A stretch of 50,481 nt of DNA. Source: Bacteroidota bacterium (GTDB lineage Bacteria > Bacteroidota > Bacteroidia > Bacteroidales > JAADGE01). The stretch lies in NCBI GenBank assembly GCA_024277895.1, contig JAJRUH010000061.1:1-50481 (forward strand). Direction: 5' to 3'. Position numbers and translations under genes: made by a program. The notes beneath the pieces were generated by a model that did not search any database, was not told the DNA's origin, and worked only from the letters and a program-made list of their open reading frames with translations. Of the stretch, positions 10,543 to 20,759 are shown piece by piece. The number at the start of each line of letters is the position of its first letter. Within the stretch, counting starts at the first letter, position 1.

Positions 10543-11163
10543 ATGAAAGATATTTTTGAAAACGGAAAAAATTTACCTCTGATACAAGAATTTTACACAA
10601 TTCAGGGAGAAGGTTATCATACAGGTAAGGCTGCATATTTTATCAGGATCGGCGGTTGCGACATAGGTTGCAGTTGGTGCGACACAAAGGTTTCGTGGAA
10701 TGCCGACATACATTCTTTGGCAAAAACCGATGATATAATTGAGAAAGCTTTTCTGTCCGAAGCAAAATCAATTGTTGTAACAGGCGGAGAACCTTTAAAT
10801 TACAATTTAGAATATTTATGCAAAAAAGCCGATGAAAAAAAATTGCAAACTTTTATCGAAACTTCCGGAGCTTATCCTATGAGCGGAAAATGGGATTGGA
10901 TTTGCCTGTCACCAAAAAAACAGAAACCGCCTCTTAAAGAAAATTATCTTACCGCCGATGAACTGAAAGTTATTATTTTTGATGATAATGATTTGCTGTG
11001 GGCAGAAAAATGTTCCGAAAAAGTATCCGAAAATTGCAAATTATATCTGCAACCAGAATGGAGTACACGCAAAACAAATACATTAAAAATTATTGAATAC
11101 ATTAAAAAAAATCCGAAATGGAATTTATCTGTACAATTGCATAAATATTTGCTAATTCCGTAA
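10543..11163 (+). CDS. queE: 7-carboxy-7-deazaguanine synthase (radical SAM)
   Basis: 206 aa; EFYTIQGEGYHTGKAAYFIRIGGCDIGCSWCDTK (CX3CX2C), VVTGGEPL. Confidence 0.92.
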   Translation: MKDIFENGKNLPLIQEFYTIQGEGYHTGKAAYFIRIGGCDIGCSWCDTKVSWNADIHSLAKTDDIIEKAFLSEAKSIVVTGGEPLNYNLEYLCKKADEKKLQTFIETSGAYPMSGKWDWICLSPKKQKPPLKENYLTADELKVIIFDDNDLLWAEKCSEKVSENCKLYLQPEWSTRKTNTLKIIEYIKKNPKWNLSVQLHKYLLIP

Positions 11164-11222
11164 TTTAAAACTTCTATGTCTTCCGTTTTTTCTTTTTAGC
11201 GGCAGGGAAAAGGATATTATTT

Positions 11223-11466
11223 AGGGCTTGCTGAAAAATGCTAAATATATTGTAATTCAACACTTTATACTTGTATTTTTGTGATAAAGTGCAAGGTTTT
11301 TGAATGAAACATCTTGAAACTCTTGCATTTATTTTGATAAAACTACCAAATTTTTGCTGCTCAGCTGCACATCTTTTTTGTATTTTATTCAATTTGAAGT
11401 ATTTATATACATCTACATCTCACAAAATCCAAAATAGACGCACATCTGAGCTTTTCAGCAAGCCCT
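11223..11466. mobile_element. MITE-like element, copy A (244 bp)
   Basis: Perfect 15-bp terminal inverted repeats AGGGCTTGCTGAAAA / TTTTCAGCAAGCCCT, flanked by ATTT on both sides; homologous in reverse orientation to 46994..47228; no credible ORF. Confidence 0.85.
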
Positions 11467-11477
11467 ATTTAAAATAA

Positions 11478-11597
11478 GCCGATATCCGGGTAAATTCGGG
11501 TGCAGGTATCAGTTTTGTTGATTTTAAAAAAGGAGATATTGTCAGACATCGCTTGGTAACACCCATTGTAGAGGCGTTTGAAAGGACGGAGAGTTAA
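11478..11597 (+). pseudogene. Decayed C-terminal gene fragment next to the MITE-like element
   Basis: Open frame without start codon: ADIRVNSGAGISFVDFKKGDIVRHRLVTPIVEAFERTES-stop; protein-like composition, in-frame TAA just upstream. Family not recognised. Confidence 0.5.
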
Positions 11598-11614
11598 AAG
11601 TTAAAAGTTGAAAG

Positions 11615-13270
11615 TTACTGTTTCAACAATTCTTGTGCATTTTTAAGAGCCGCATCGGTAATGGTTTCTCCGCTCAGCATTGTTGCGAGTTCTTTTATAC
11701 GCTCTTCGTTGTTTAATTTTTTAATATCGGTTCGGGTATCATACTCATCTTCAATTTTATAAACTTTGTAATGAAAATCGGCTTTTGCGGCAACTTGCGG
11801 AAGATGAGTGATGCTTATTACCTGCATATTTTCTGACATTTCTTTCATTATTTGTCCGATTTTTTCTGCAATTTCTCCCGAAACTCCGGTATCTATTTCA
11901 TCGAAAATTATTGCCGGCAATGCTATTGTATCGGCAATAACCGATTTTATACTTAACATTAAACGCGAAATTTCTCCGCCCGATGCAATATTTGCAATTT
12001 CCTGTATATCAGAGTGTTTGTTTGAAGAAAATAAAAATTTCACGGTATCTTTTCCGGTTTCCGTAAATTCATTCAGCTGTTCTGTTTTTATTTTAAATTG
12101 TGCGGAAGGCATTCCCAAACGTTGCAAAATTCCTGTTATTTTATTTTCTAATCTTTCCGATGCTTCTCTCCTTCCTTTCGACAATTCGTTTGCCGATTTC
12201 GCTAATTTTGTTTCCTGTTCTGCCGATTTTTTTTTCTTTTCGGCAATTTGCATATCAAATGATGAAATATCGTCCAATTCTTCTTGTAAACGAACTTTTA
12301 TTTTCAATAATTCTTCAACAGATTCGACCTTATGTTTATTTTGCAGAGCATAAAGAGTATCAATACGTTCCTTAAGAAATTCGGCACGTTCGGGATTATG
12401 CTCAACATCTTCGTTAAGTATTTCCAATTCGCTTGAAATGTCTTCAATTTCAATTTTTGAACTTTCAAGTCGTTCATTCAATATTTTTACTTTATCAGAA
12501 AATTTTTGAATATTTTTTAATGAAGAAATTGCATCTCTTAAATTATTTAAAACTCCGTTTTCTTCATCGGATAAAACAGAAAAAGCAGTTGTTATATTTT
12601 CAATAATTTCTTCGGCGTGGTTTAATTGTTTTAACTCATTTTCAATTTCACTTTGCTCTCCTGTCCGTAATTGCGCCGCTTCTAATTCGTCAAATTGAAA
12701 TTGTAAAAAATCAAAATCCGATTTTTCTTTTTGTGCCCGTTCAATCAACTCGGCAAGTTCTTTTTTTGTTTTAATGTATGAAGCAAATTTTTCTTTATAA
12801 GAAATTAGAGTAGGAATAAGTTTTGCAAATGCATCTAACACATTCATCTGAAAACGATTATCATTCAAATTCAGATTTTGATGTTGCGAATGAATGTCTG
12901 TTAATCGTAAACTTAAATCTTTCAGAACATTTAAGGTAACCGGTGTATCATTTACAAATGCCCGAGACCGACCGCCCGGCATAATTTCACGTCGAATGAC
13001 GGTAATTTCATCATAATCAATATCATTTTCATCGAAAAACACCTTCAACGAATAACGTTGAATATCAAATTCGGCTTCAACGGTACATTTTTTTTCTTTA
13101 TTTTTCAGAATACCCGTATCGGCTCTGTTTCCCAAAATTAAAGATAAAGCACCCAAAAGAATTGATTTTCCGGCACCTGTTTCTCCCGTAATAACGGAGT
13201 ATCCGGCATCGAAATCTATTTCGAGTTTTTCGATTAATGCATAATTTTGTATGGAAAGATGTTTCAGCAC
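11615..13270 (-). CDS. recN: DNA repair protein RecN
   Basis: 551 aa SMC-like; MLKHLSIQNYALIEKLEIDFDAGYSVITGETGAGKSILLGALSLILG, ASGGEISRLMLSIK, IIFDEIDTGVSGEIA. Confidence 0.96.
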   Translation of the reverse strand: MLKHLSIQNYALIEKLEIDFDAGYSVITGETGAGKSILLGALSLILGNRADTGILKNKEKKCTVEAEFDIQRYSLKVFFDENDIDYDEITVIRREIMPGGRSRAFVNDTPVTLNVLKDLSLRLTDIHSQHQNLNLNDNRFQMNVLDAFAKLIPTLISYKEKFASYIKTKKELAELIERAQKEKSDFDFLQFQFDELEAAQLRTGEQSEIENELKQLNHAEEIIENITTAFSVLSDEENGVLNNLRDAISSLKNIQKFSDKVKILNERLESSKIEIEDISSELEILNEDVEHNPERAEFLKERIDTLYALQNKHKVESVEELLKIKVRLQEELDDISSFDMQIAEKKKKSAEQETKLAKSANELSKGRREASERLENKITGILQRLGMPSAQFKIKTEQLNEFTETGKDTVKFLFSSNKHSDIQEIANIASGGEISRLMLSIKSVIADTIALPAIIFDEIDTGVSGEIAEKIGQIMKEMSENMQVISITHLPQVAAKADFHYKVYKIEDEYDTRTDIKKLNNEERIKELATMLSGETITDAALKNAQELLKQ

Positions 13271-13313
13271 AATTTTACAAAAATATAAAAAATCACATTA
13301 ATAATTAATACGT

Positions 13314-15131
13314 CTAAAAAATCTGCAAATCATATAATTTTTTATAACTGCCGTTCAATTTAATTAATTCATTATGTGTTCCTTTTTCAATAATTTCACC
13401 TTTGTGCATAACACAAATTAAATCGGCATTTCTTATTGTAGAAAGGCGATGGGCAATTACAATTGAAGTTCGATTTTGCATTAATCTGTCAAGTGCATCT
13501 TGCACGGCTTTTTCCGATTCGGTATCCAAAGAAGAGGTTGCTTCGTCCAAAATCATAATCGGCGGATTTTTCAGTACGGCACGAGCTATGCTCATTCGTT
13601 GTCTTTGTCCGCCGGAAAGTTTTGTACCGCTGTCGCCGATATTCGTATCATAACCGGCTTCTGTTTGTAAAATAAAATCGTGAGCATTGGCAATTTTTGC
13701 CGCTTCAATTATTTTCTCATCCGGAATATTTTCCGAACCGAAAGCAATATTATTTCTTGTGGTATCATTAAATAAAATAGGTTCTTGATTTACATTGCCC
13801 ATTAAACTTCGCAAATCATCAATTTTAATATTTTTAATATTTTTTCCGTCAATAAGAATTTCACCTTGTGTAATATCATAAAATCGAGGAATTAAATCGA
13901 CTAAAGTTGATTTTCCGGAACCCGACTGACCGACTAAAGCAACAGTTTGTCCCTTTTTAACCGTAAGATTAATATTTTTTACAACAAAAGCATTTTCGTA
14001 AGCAAAAGAAACATTTTTAAATGTAATTTCTTTTTCAAAAGATTTCATTTCAACGGCATTCTCTTTCTCTGTAATAGTATTTTCGGCATCTAAAATTATA
14101 TTAATTCGATCAATTGAAGCAGCACCTTTTTGGACATTATAGAGTGCTGTTGAAAAAGCTTTTGCAGGATTAATTATTTGTGAAAAAACAGCAATATAAC
14201 CAATGAATGCTTCGGGAGACAGTGAACTTTGATTTCCCAAAACCAAAGAACCTCCGTAATACATAATTCCGGTTATCATCAAAATACCGAGAAACTCACT
14301 CATCGGAGAAGCTAAGTAATTTTTACGATAAACTTTATTCATTGTATTATTATAGGTTTCGTTATGATTAACAAAATTTTTAAATACAAAATTTTCGGCA
14401 GTAAATGCCTTAATAATCCTTAAACCCGAAAGTGTTTCTTCAATTTTTGAAAGCAGAGTTCCCATTTGATCCTGAGCTCTTCGAGATGTTTTTTTCAAAG
14501 AGCGTCCGATGGTTCCGATAAGGGCTCCGCTGACAGGAATCAGAATCAGTACAAAAATAGTCAATTGCGGACTCATAACAAACAAAGTAATCAGATATAC
14601 AATGATTGTCAACGGATTACGAATCAGCATCTCAACTGAAGTCATTATTGTCCACTCGATTTCTTTTAAATCATTTGTCATTTTGCTTATAATATCTCCT
14701 TTTCTTTCTTCCGAAAAATAAGAAAACGGTAATTCAAGTATTTTTTTGTAAATTGAATTACGCATATCACGAATAACTCCGTTTCTGACAGGAACCATTA
14801 CATATTTAGAGAAATAAAATAAAATATTTTTCATTAATATCATTACAACGACAAAAATACTTACAACCAAAAGGGCTTCTTTTTTTCCGTATGTTTCGAT
14901 GATTTGCCCCAAATAATAATTAATAATATTACTAAATGCTTTTCCTGAAAAAGAAAAAACAGGTTTTACGGTAACAATAGCTTCTTGTGAAAATAAGACC
15001 CTCAAAAAAGGAATAATCATTAACAACGAAAAAACTGAAAATAAGATTTGAAATATGTTGAGAACAAAGTTCAAAATAAGGTTCACATAATAAGGAACGA
15101 GATATTTTAATATTTTTTTTAATTTTTTCAA
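13314..15131 (-). CDS. ABC transporter, fused permease/ATPase (MsbA/lipid exporter type)
   Basis: 605 aa; TM domain then ALVGQSGSGKSTLVDLIPRFYD (Walker A), KLSGGQRQRMSIARAVLKNPPIMILDEATSSLD. Confidence 0.94.
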   Translation of the reverse strand: MKKLKKILKYLVPYYVNLILNFVLNIFQILFSVFSLLMIIPFLRVLFSQEAIVTVKPVFSFSGKAFSNIINYYLGQIIETYGKKEALLVVSIFVVVMILMKNILFYFSKYVMVPVRNGVIRDMRNSIYKKILELPFSYFSEERKGDIISKMTNDLKEIEWTIMTSVEMLIRNPLTIIVYLITLFVMSPQLTIFVLILIPVSGALIGTIGRSLKKTSRRAQDQMGTLLSKIEETLSGLRIIKAFTAENFVFKNFVNHNETYNNTMNKVYRKNYLASPMSEFLGILMITGIMYYGGSLVLGNQSSLSPEAFIGYIAVFSQIINPAKAFSTALYNVQKGAASIDRINIILDAENTITEKENAVEMKSFEKEITFKNVSFAYENAFVVKNINLTVKKGQTVALVGQSGSGKSTLVDLIPRFYDITQGEILIDGKNIKNIKIDDLRSLMGNVNQEPILFNDTTRNNIAFGSENIPDEKIIEAAKIANAHDFILQTEAGYDTNIGDSGTKLSGGQRQRMSIARAVLKNPPIMILDEATSSLDTESEKAVQDALDRLMQNRTSIVIAHRLSTIRNADLICVMHKGEIIEKGTHNELIKLNGSYKKLYDLQIF

Positions 15132-15150
15132 TTCCGTATTTATTTAATTA

Positions 15151-16107
15151 TTAAAATTCTTTGCCTATTATATTCCAATTTGTATAACCGAAAAGTTGCT
15201 TTCCTCCCAAAATCTTTTTTGAAATAAAAGTTAATAATTTACTTTTAAATTTTTCGTGTTTCATTTTTGCACGAGACGGTTTATAATTCTTCTCATAATG
15301 CAATTTATCCGCCCAATTAAATTCCTTTATTTTGTTTTCCATCACTTTCGGATGTGTTCCTTCAAAAACCGGCAGTTTTGACAAATTTCCGTAATCAAAT
15401 TCAGGGGCTTTCTCTTTGTAAATTTCAGCAACTTTACTTTTTCCTTTATGAATAGTATCTAAAGATTTTGTCTTTTTTTGCATATATTCGGGGGGGCGAA
15501 CCCAGCCGTAGTGATAAATATATGCATCTAATTCAATAACATTAAGAGGAAAAGTACCGTGAGACTGCCGGAAATTTTTTTTGTCAAAATCGGGAACACG
15601 CTTAAATGATTGTGCCGAGCGAAAAGAATAAATATCGGGTTTATTTCTGATTAATCGGATTTCTTTTGGATACCAGCCGTGTGCATTTTGAAAATGATTA
15701 TAATCTCCGAAAAAATGTTTATATTGAAATAAAAAACCTTCAACTCGTTCATTATCAATATATTTTTCACAAGCATTCTTTATTGTATCAAGATATTTTT
15801 CGTGAATAACTTCATCGGCTTGTAAATGCAAAAGCCAATCACCGGTGCAAGACTCTTTGGCGATATTCGTTTGTCGGGCATTTTCGGTTCCGTTCGGAAA
15901 TTTTACTATATCCCAAACCGTATGTATAATTTTGATTTTCGGTGAATTAATTTGCTTTATTATCTCTTCGGTATTATCATCTTCATCGCTGTCGCCCAAT
16001 GCAATAACAAATTCATCAACAATAGGCAAGATTGATTCTATTGACTCGCGTATCGGATAATATAATTTCGATACATTTTTACCCATTGTGAATCCGCTTA
16101 TTGTCAT
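15151..16107 (-). CDS. Family 2-like glycosyltransferase
   Basis: 318 aa; VDEFVIALGDSDEDDNTEEII, GDWLLHLQADEVIHE acceptor/metal-binding region. Confidence 0.75.
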   Translation of the reverse strand: MTISGFTMGKNVSKLYYPIRESIESILPIVDEFVIALGDSDEDDNTEEIIKQINSPKIKIIHTVWDIVKFPNGTENARQTNIAKESCTGDWLLHLQADEVIHEKYLDTIKNACEKYIDNERVEGFLFQYKHFFGDYNHFQNAHGWYPKEIRLIRNKPDIYSFRSAQSFKRVPDFDKKNFRQSHGTFPLNVIELDAYIYHYGWVRPPEYMQKKTKSLDTIHKGKSKVAEIYKEKAPEFDYGNLSKLPVFEGTHPKVMENKIKEFNWADKLHYEKNYKPSRAKMKHEKFKSKLLTFISKKILGGKQLFGYTNWNIIGKEF

Positions 16108-16119
16108 ATATTTATAATT

Positions 16120-16974
16120 TTAAAATAATGAATTTTCTTTTGCAAACTCTATGCATTGTTCTCTGTCCTTCCCGTAAAATATTTTATATTCAGAAAGTTG
16201 TTCTTTGTTTATCAATTCTTCTTCAAAATTTACGGGAATTAACTTTGCAAGGTATAAAAATATATGCAAAATCAACCATCGGCTTCTGTATTTAATCCAA
16301 GTTACATCTTTGTCCGTAAATTCATAAGGGTCTTTTTTATAGAACTTTCTTGTTAATTTACGAATAAATAACAGTTGTTTGTCCGAGTATGATTTATGTT
16401 TTGGTTTTAAATCAACAGAATTTTTATCGTATGTCGTATTTGTGTAATCAGCTATTTTTTTGAAAACTTTATGCGGATTTTCTTTAAATTCTTCATAAAA
16501 AAGAATTAAGGGTTTTTCGGAAAAGTGTCTTATTAAGAATTTTAATTTCGGCAAAAATAATGCTTCTTCAATTTTCCAAATACCTTTATTTGTTTTGATA
16601 TTTATGAAATCATCAAAAGAACGAGATCCTCCGTTTTTCACATATCGTCTGTATTGCGAAGCAATCCATTTTTCATTTGAACGCAGAACGATAATAATTT
16701 TTGCATAAGGATATTTTTCTGCAATTTTTATGGTTTCATCAAAAAATTGTCTGTCAAATTCGCGAGAAAATAACAGTCGATTTTCGTCACTTTGCCTGAT
16801 AATTTTGTTATAGCGATAAAATTTTGATGTATGGATATATTTTATTCCTTCGAGTTTATGAAAGAATTTATTTTGCAAATAAGTTGAACCGGTTTTTGCC
16901 AGCCCTACGTGAAAAAACAGTTCTTTTATATTTTTCGTATTTTTTTCTTCCACAATTTGTTTGAAATTATTCAC
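16120..16974 (-). CDS. Sulfotransferase-family protein (PAPS-dependent-like)
   Basis: 284 aa; [20 protein letters not shown] (5'-phosphosulfate-binding-like loop) and [22 protein letters not shown] (3'-phosphate-binding-like). 8-nt overlap with lysS. Confidence 0.75.
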   Translation of the reverse strand: MNNFKQIVEEKNTKNIKELFFHVGLAKTGSTYLQNKFFHKLEGIKYIHTSKFYRYNKIIRQSDENRLLFSREFDRQFFDETIKIAEKYPYAKIIIVLRSNEKWIASQYRRYVKNGGSRSFDDFINIKTNKGIWKIEEALFLPKLKFLIRHFSEKPLILFYEEFKENPHKVFKKIADYTNTTYDKNSVDLKPKHKSYSDKQLLFIRKLTRKFYKKDPYEFTDKDVTWIKYRSRWLILHIFLYLAKLIPVNFEEELINKEQLSEYKIFYGKDREQCIEFAKENSLF

Positions 16975-18688
16975 ACCATTTTTTCACATCATCCGCAGAA
17001 GGATTTTTTAAACCCAATTTTCCTTTTTTATTCAATCCGCATAAATCATTAAAAAGTTTTCCGGGCTTTGCTTCTTTTAAACTTTCGACTGTTTTAAAGC
17101 CGAGTTTTTGAATAAGAGAAACCCATTCTTCAGGAATTCCTTTTTCAAAATATTTTTCGGGCTTGTCAATTTGTTCTTTCTTTTCCGGACGCATTTGCGG
17201 AAAGAATAATACATCTTGAATTGAATCTGAATTTGTCATAATCATTGCCAAACGGTCAATTCCGATACCGAGACCCGATGTAGGGGGCATTCCGTAATCA
17301 ATTGCTTTGAGAAAGTCTTCGTCGAGCATCATTGCTTCGTCATCGCCTCTTTTCGCAAGTAAAAGTTGTTCTTCAAAACGTTCTCTTTGGTCAATAGGGT
17401 CGTTAAGTTCCGAATAAGCATTACAAATTTCTTTTCCGTTGCATATTGCTTCAAATCGTTCTACAAGTCCTTCTTTGCTTCTGTGTTTTTTTGCAAGCGG
17501 CGACATTTCTACCGGATAATCTGTTATAAAAGTGGGTTGAATTAATTTGCTTTCGCACTTTTCTCCGAAAATTTCATCAATTAATTTTCCTTTTCCCATT
17601 GATGCATCTGTTTCAATACCAAGTTTTTCGGCTGTTATTTTCAATTCATCTTCATCCATATTTGAAATATCGATGCCGGTAAAATGTTCTATTGCCTCAA
17701 ACATTGTGTAACGTTTCCAAGGACGTTTAAAATCGATTATATTTTCTCCAACCTGCACTTTTGTAGTTCCGTGAATGTCCGAAGCAATTTTTTCCACCAT
17801 TTCTTCAACGGTATCCATCATCCAGAAATAATCTTTGTAGGCAACATAAAGCTCCATTTGGGTAAATTCGGGATTATGAAATCTGTCCATTCCTTCGTTA
17901 CGAAAATCTTTTGCAAATTCATAAACACCGTCGAAACCGCCGACAATTAATTTTTTAAGGTATAATTCGTCTGCAATTCTGAGGTATAAGGTTTGGTCGA
18001 GTGCATTATGATAGGTTTTAAACGGGCGTGCAGCCGCACCGCCGTATATAGGTTGCAAAATCGGTGTTTCTACTTCCAAATATCCTTTTCCGTTAAGGTA
18101 TTCGCGCATAGAATTTGTCAACTTTGTTCTGTTTATAAATGCTTCTTTTACGTGAGGATTAACAATTAAATCCAAATAACGCATTCTGTATCGTTGTTCG
18201 GGGTCAGAAAAAGCATCGTATATTTTTCCGTCTTTTTCTTTAACTACGGGTAAAGGTCTGACTGATTTTGTAAGAATTGTGTATTCTTTGGCTTTTACGG
18301 TAATTTCTCCGGTTTGCGTAATAAATACATCGCCTTTTATGCCGATAATATCTCCTAAATCCAATAGTTTTTTAAAAACCGTGTTGTACAGAGTTTTATC
18401 TTCTCCGGGACAAATTTCATCTCGACTTACATAAACCTGAATTTTCCCTTTTGAATCCTGTAATTCGATAAAAGAAACTTTTCCCATAATACGACGGGTC
18501 ATAATTCTTCCGGCAATACTTATATTTTGGAAGTTTTTTTGTTCATCGTTATAATTTTCTTTAATATCAGAACTGTATGCAGAAACTTCATATTTGGCTG
18601 CAGGATAGGGATTTATTCCGAGTTTTTTTATTTCTTCAAGAGATTTTCTTCTTAATTGTTCTTGTTCGCTTAATTCAAAATTGCTCAT
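16967..18688 (-). CDS. lysS: Lysyl-tRNA synthetase, class II
   Basis: 573 aa; OB-fold, [75 protein letters not shown]. Confidence 0.97.
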   Translation of the reverse strand: MSNFELSEQEQLRRKSLEEIKKLGINPYPAAKYEVSAYSSDIKENYNDEQKNFQNISIAGRIMTRRIMGKVSFIELQDSKGKIQVYVSRDEICPGEDKTLYNTVFKKLLDLGDIIGIKGDVFITQTGEITVKAKEYTILTKSVRPLPVVKEKDGKIYDAFSDPEQRYRMRYLDLIVNPHVKEAFINRTKLTNSMREYLNGKGYLEVETPILQPIYGGAAARPFKTYHNALDQTLYLRIADELYLKKLIVGGFDGVYEFAKDFRNEGMDRFHNPEFTQMELYVAYKDYFWMMDTVEEMVEKIASDIHGTTKVQVGENIIDFKRPWKRYTMFEAIEHFTGIDISNMDEDELKITAEKLGIETDASMGKGKLIDEIFGEKCESKLIQPTFITDYPVEMSPLAKKHRSKEGLVERFEAICNGKEICNAYSELNDPIDQRERFEEQLLLAKRGDDEAMMLDEDFLKAIDYGMPPTSGLGIGIDRLAMIMTNSDSIQDVLFFPQMRPEKKEQIDKPEKYFEKGIPEEWVSLIQKLGFKTVESLKEAKPGKLFNDLCGLNKKGKLGLKNPSADDVKKWCE

Positions 18689-18758
18689 ATTTTTTGTTAT
18701 GGAAAATTAGTTTGCAAATATAAACAAGTAATCAGTATTTTAATAATTAAGTTTTGAC

Positions 18759-18792
18759 TATTTATTATTGATTATTGATTATTGTCTATTGT
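18759..18792. repeat. Short tandem repeat, period 7 (ATTATTG)n
   Basis: TTTATTATTGATTATTGATTATTGTCTATTG between lysS and pgi. Confidence 0.7.
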
Positions 18793-18812
18793 TAATTTTT
18801 TGACAAAGAAAA

Positions 18813-20099
18813 TTAATATCCGGGTTTTCCGAGAATTTGAAACATATTGCGTTTGTATGCTTCTACACCCGGCTGATCAAACGGATTTACACCTAAAATA
18901 TAACCGCTTATTCCGCAAGCTTTTTCAAAAAAATAAATTAATTCGCCGATATAAAATTCGTTAATTTCCGGAATTATAATTTGAATATTTGGGACATTTC
19001 CTTCCAGATGAGCTTTTAATGTTCCCGATTCGGCACTTTTGTTTATTTCTTCTATGTGTTTTCCGGCTAAATAATTTAATTTATCAAGATTATCGTCATC
19101 TTCCGGAAGAATAATATTATTTTTAGATTTTTCGACGGAAATAACCGTTTCAAAAAGATTGCGTTTTCCGTCCTGTATGTATTGCCCCAATGAGTGTAAG
19201 TCAGTAGTAAAACTGACACTTGCCGGAAATATGCCTTTACCGTCTTTGCCTTCGCTTTCACCGTAGAGTTGTTTCCACCATTCGGAAAAAAAAGTTAATT
19301 TAGGATTATAGTTTACAAGAATTTCATTAGTAAAACCGTTGTTATACAAAATATTACGAACTGCCGCATAAGTTTCTGCATCATTTCCTTTTTTAGTTGA
19401 AAGTTTTGCAAAATTTTTTACTCCTTCAATTAATTTTTGAATATCAAATCCGGCAACGGCAACAGGAAATAAACCGACAGGCGTTAAAACCGAAAATCTT
19501 CCGCCTACATCGTCGGGAATAATATATGTTTTATATCCCTCTTTATCAGCAAGTTGTTTAAGAGCTCCTTTTTGCTTATCGGTAATTGCAATAATTCGTT
19601 TTGATGCCTCATTTTTCCCGTATTTATTTTCCAATTCGTTTTTTAATATTCTGAAAGCAACGGCAGGTTCTGTCGTAGTCCCTGATTTTGAAATAATAGT
19701 CATTGCCCAAGATTTATCTTTAAGCAAATCAACAAGTTCGTACAAATAATCTTCACTTAAATTATTACCGGCAAATAACATTTTAATATTGTCCCTGTCT
19801 TTAAAATTTGAAAAATTATCCGAAAGAGCTTCAATAACCGCCTTTGCACCGAGATATGAACCGCCGATTCCTACGGTTACCATAAAGTCTGCTTTGCTTT
19901 GAAGTTCTTTTGCCGTATTTTCGATATCGGAAATTAATGCTTCGTCAACTTCAAAAGGTAAATTTATCCAACCGAGAAAATCATTTCCCGAGCCGTCTTT
20001 ATTTTGTAAAGAATTATTGGCATTTTGTGCTTTTTTTTGATATTTTATCAATTTATCTTTACTTATAAATTTTTCAGTATTTTTAATATTGAGTTTCAT
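18813..20099 (-). CDS. pgi: Glucose-6-phosphate isomerase
   Basis: 428 aa; TVGIGGSYLGAKAVIEAL, ISKSGTTTEPAVAFRI, GYILGVNPFDQPGVEAYKRNMF. Confidence 0.96.
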   Translation of the reverse strand: MKLNIKNTEKFISKDKLIKYQKKAQNANNSLQNKDGSGNDFLGWINLPFEVDEALISDIENTAKELQSKADFMVTVGIGGSYLGAKAVIEALSDNFSNFKDRDNIKMLFAGNNLSEDYLYELVDLLKDKSWAMTIISKSGTTTEPAVAFRILKNELENKYGKNEASKRIIAITDKQKGALKQLADKEGYKTYIIPDDVGGRFSVLTPVGLFPVAVAGFDIQKLIEGVKNFAKLSTKKGNDAETYAAVRNILYNNGFTNEILVNYNPKLTFFSEWWKQLYGESEGKDGKGIFPASVSFTTDLHSLGQYIQDGKRNLFETVISVEKSKNNIILPEDDDNLDKLNYLAGKHIEEINKSAESGTLKAHLEGNVPNIQIIIPEINEFYIGELIYFFEKACGISGYILGVNPFDQPGVEAYKRNMFQILGKPGY

Positions 20100-20144
20100 A
20101 TTTTTCTTATTAAAAAATTAGTAAACTTTCAAATTATGAATTTA

Positions 20145-20759
20145 TTATTTTTCGCCGTTATATTTGATTTTATAGTTCCCGTTTAAAGACAGCAGTTTTT
20201 TATAAATCAGGTAAGAAACCCAAGCATCTGTTGCGGCATATCTCAACTGCGATTCGGTATAAATATCATTTGACCAATCAGACAGTCGGGCACCTTTAGA
20301 TATTCTGAAATTGAGCAAATTTGCGGTTAAATTTTTTAATCCGTTGTCTTCAATACCGTATTCATCGGAAAAAGTTTGCAGCTCAACAAATCCTGCAGGA
20401 GTAAAATATTTTATTTTCTTTAATGCTTTTAAATCATCTCTAATTGCGACTCCTGTTTTTATAATATCCTCATCAGCAAGAATTTGCAAAATTTGTTCGG
20501 GAAGACCCAATTTTTTTAATTTAAATAAAAAAGCTTTGTCGGAAGTTGCCAATTGAAGTAAGGAAACATTATATGAAATTCCTTTTTTAAAAGCCGGGCG
20601 TGTTTCCGTATCGAAACCCAAAACTTCGGCATTCCGCAGAAACGGTAATATTCTTTTTAGTTCTTCATTATTTTGAATGAAATAAATTTCACCTTCAAAA
20701 CTCCTGACGGGAAGTGCATTTATAATATCTTTAGGTATTTTTTCAAAAAATGTATTCAT
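20145..20759 (-). CDS. 3'-5' exonuclease, RNase D/DEDDy type
   Basis: 204 aa; LGFDTETRP (DxE), NVSLLQLAT, LRYAATDAWVSYLIY. Confidence 0.88.
   Translation of the reverse strand: MNTFFEKIPKDIINALPVRSFEGEIYFIQNNEELKRILPFLRNAEVLGFDTETRPAFKKGISYNVSLLQLATSDKAFLFKLKKLGLPEQILQILADEDIIKTGVAIRDDLKALKKIKYFTPAGFVELQTFSDEYGIEDNGLKNLTANLLNFRISKGARLSDWSNDIYTESQLRYAATDAWVSYLIYKKLLSLNGNYKIKYNGEK

Noticed and set aside
11174-11392. 72-aa minus ORF in MITE copy A
   Set aside because: Crosses the element's TIR and is not conserved in copy B; chance ORF.
11808-12375. 181-aa and 91-aa plus-strand ORFs
   Set aside because: Fully antisense to recN; Ser/Phe/Ile-rich antisense composition.
18759-18792. (ATTATTG)n tract as a possible CRISPR-like or regulatory array
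   Set aside because: Simple period-7 low-complexity tandem repeat, no spacers; kept only as a repeat feature.
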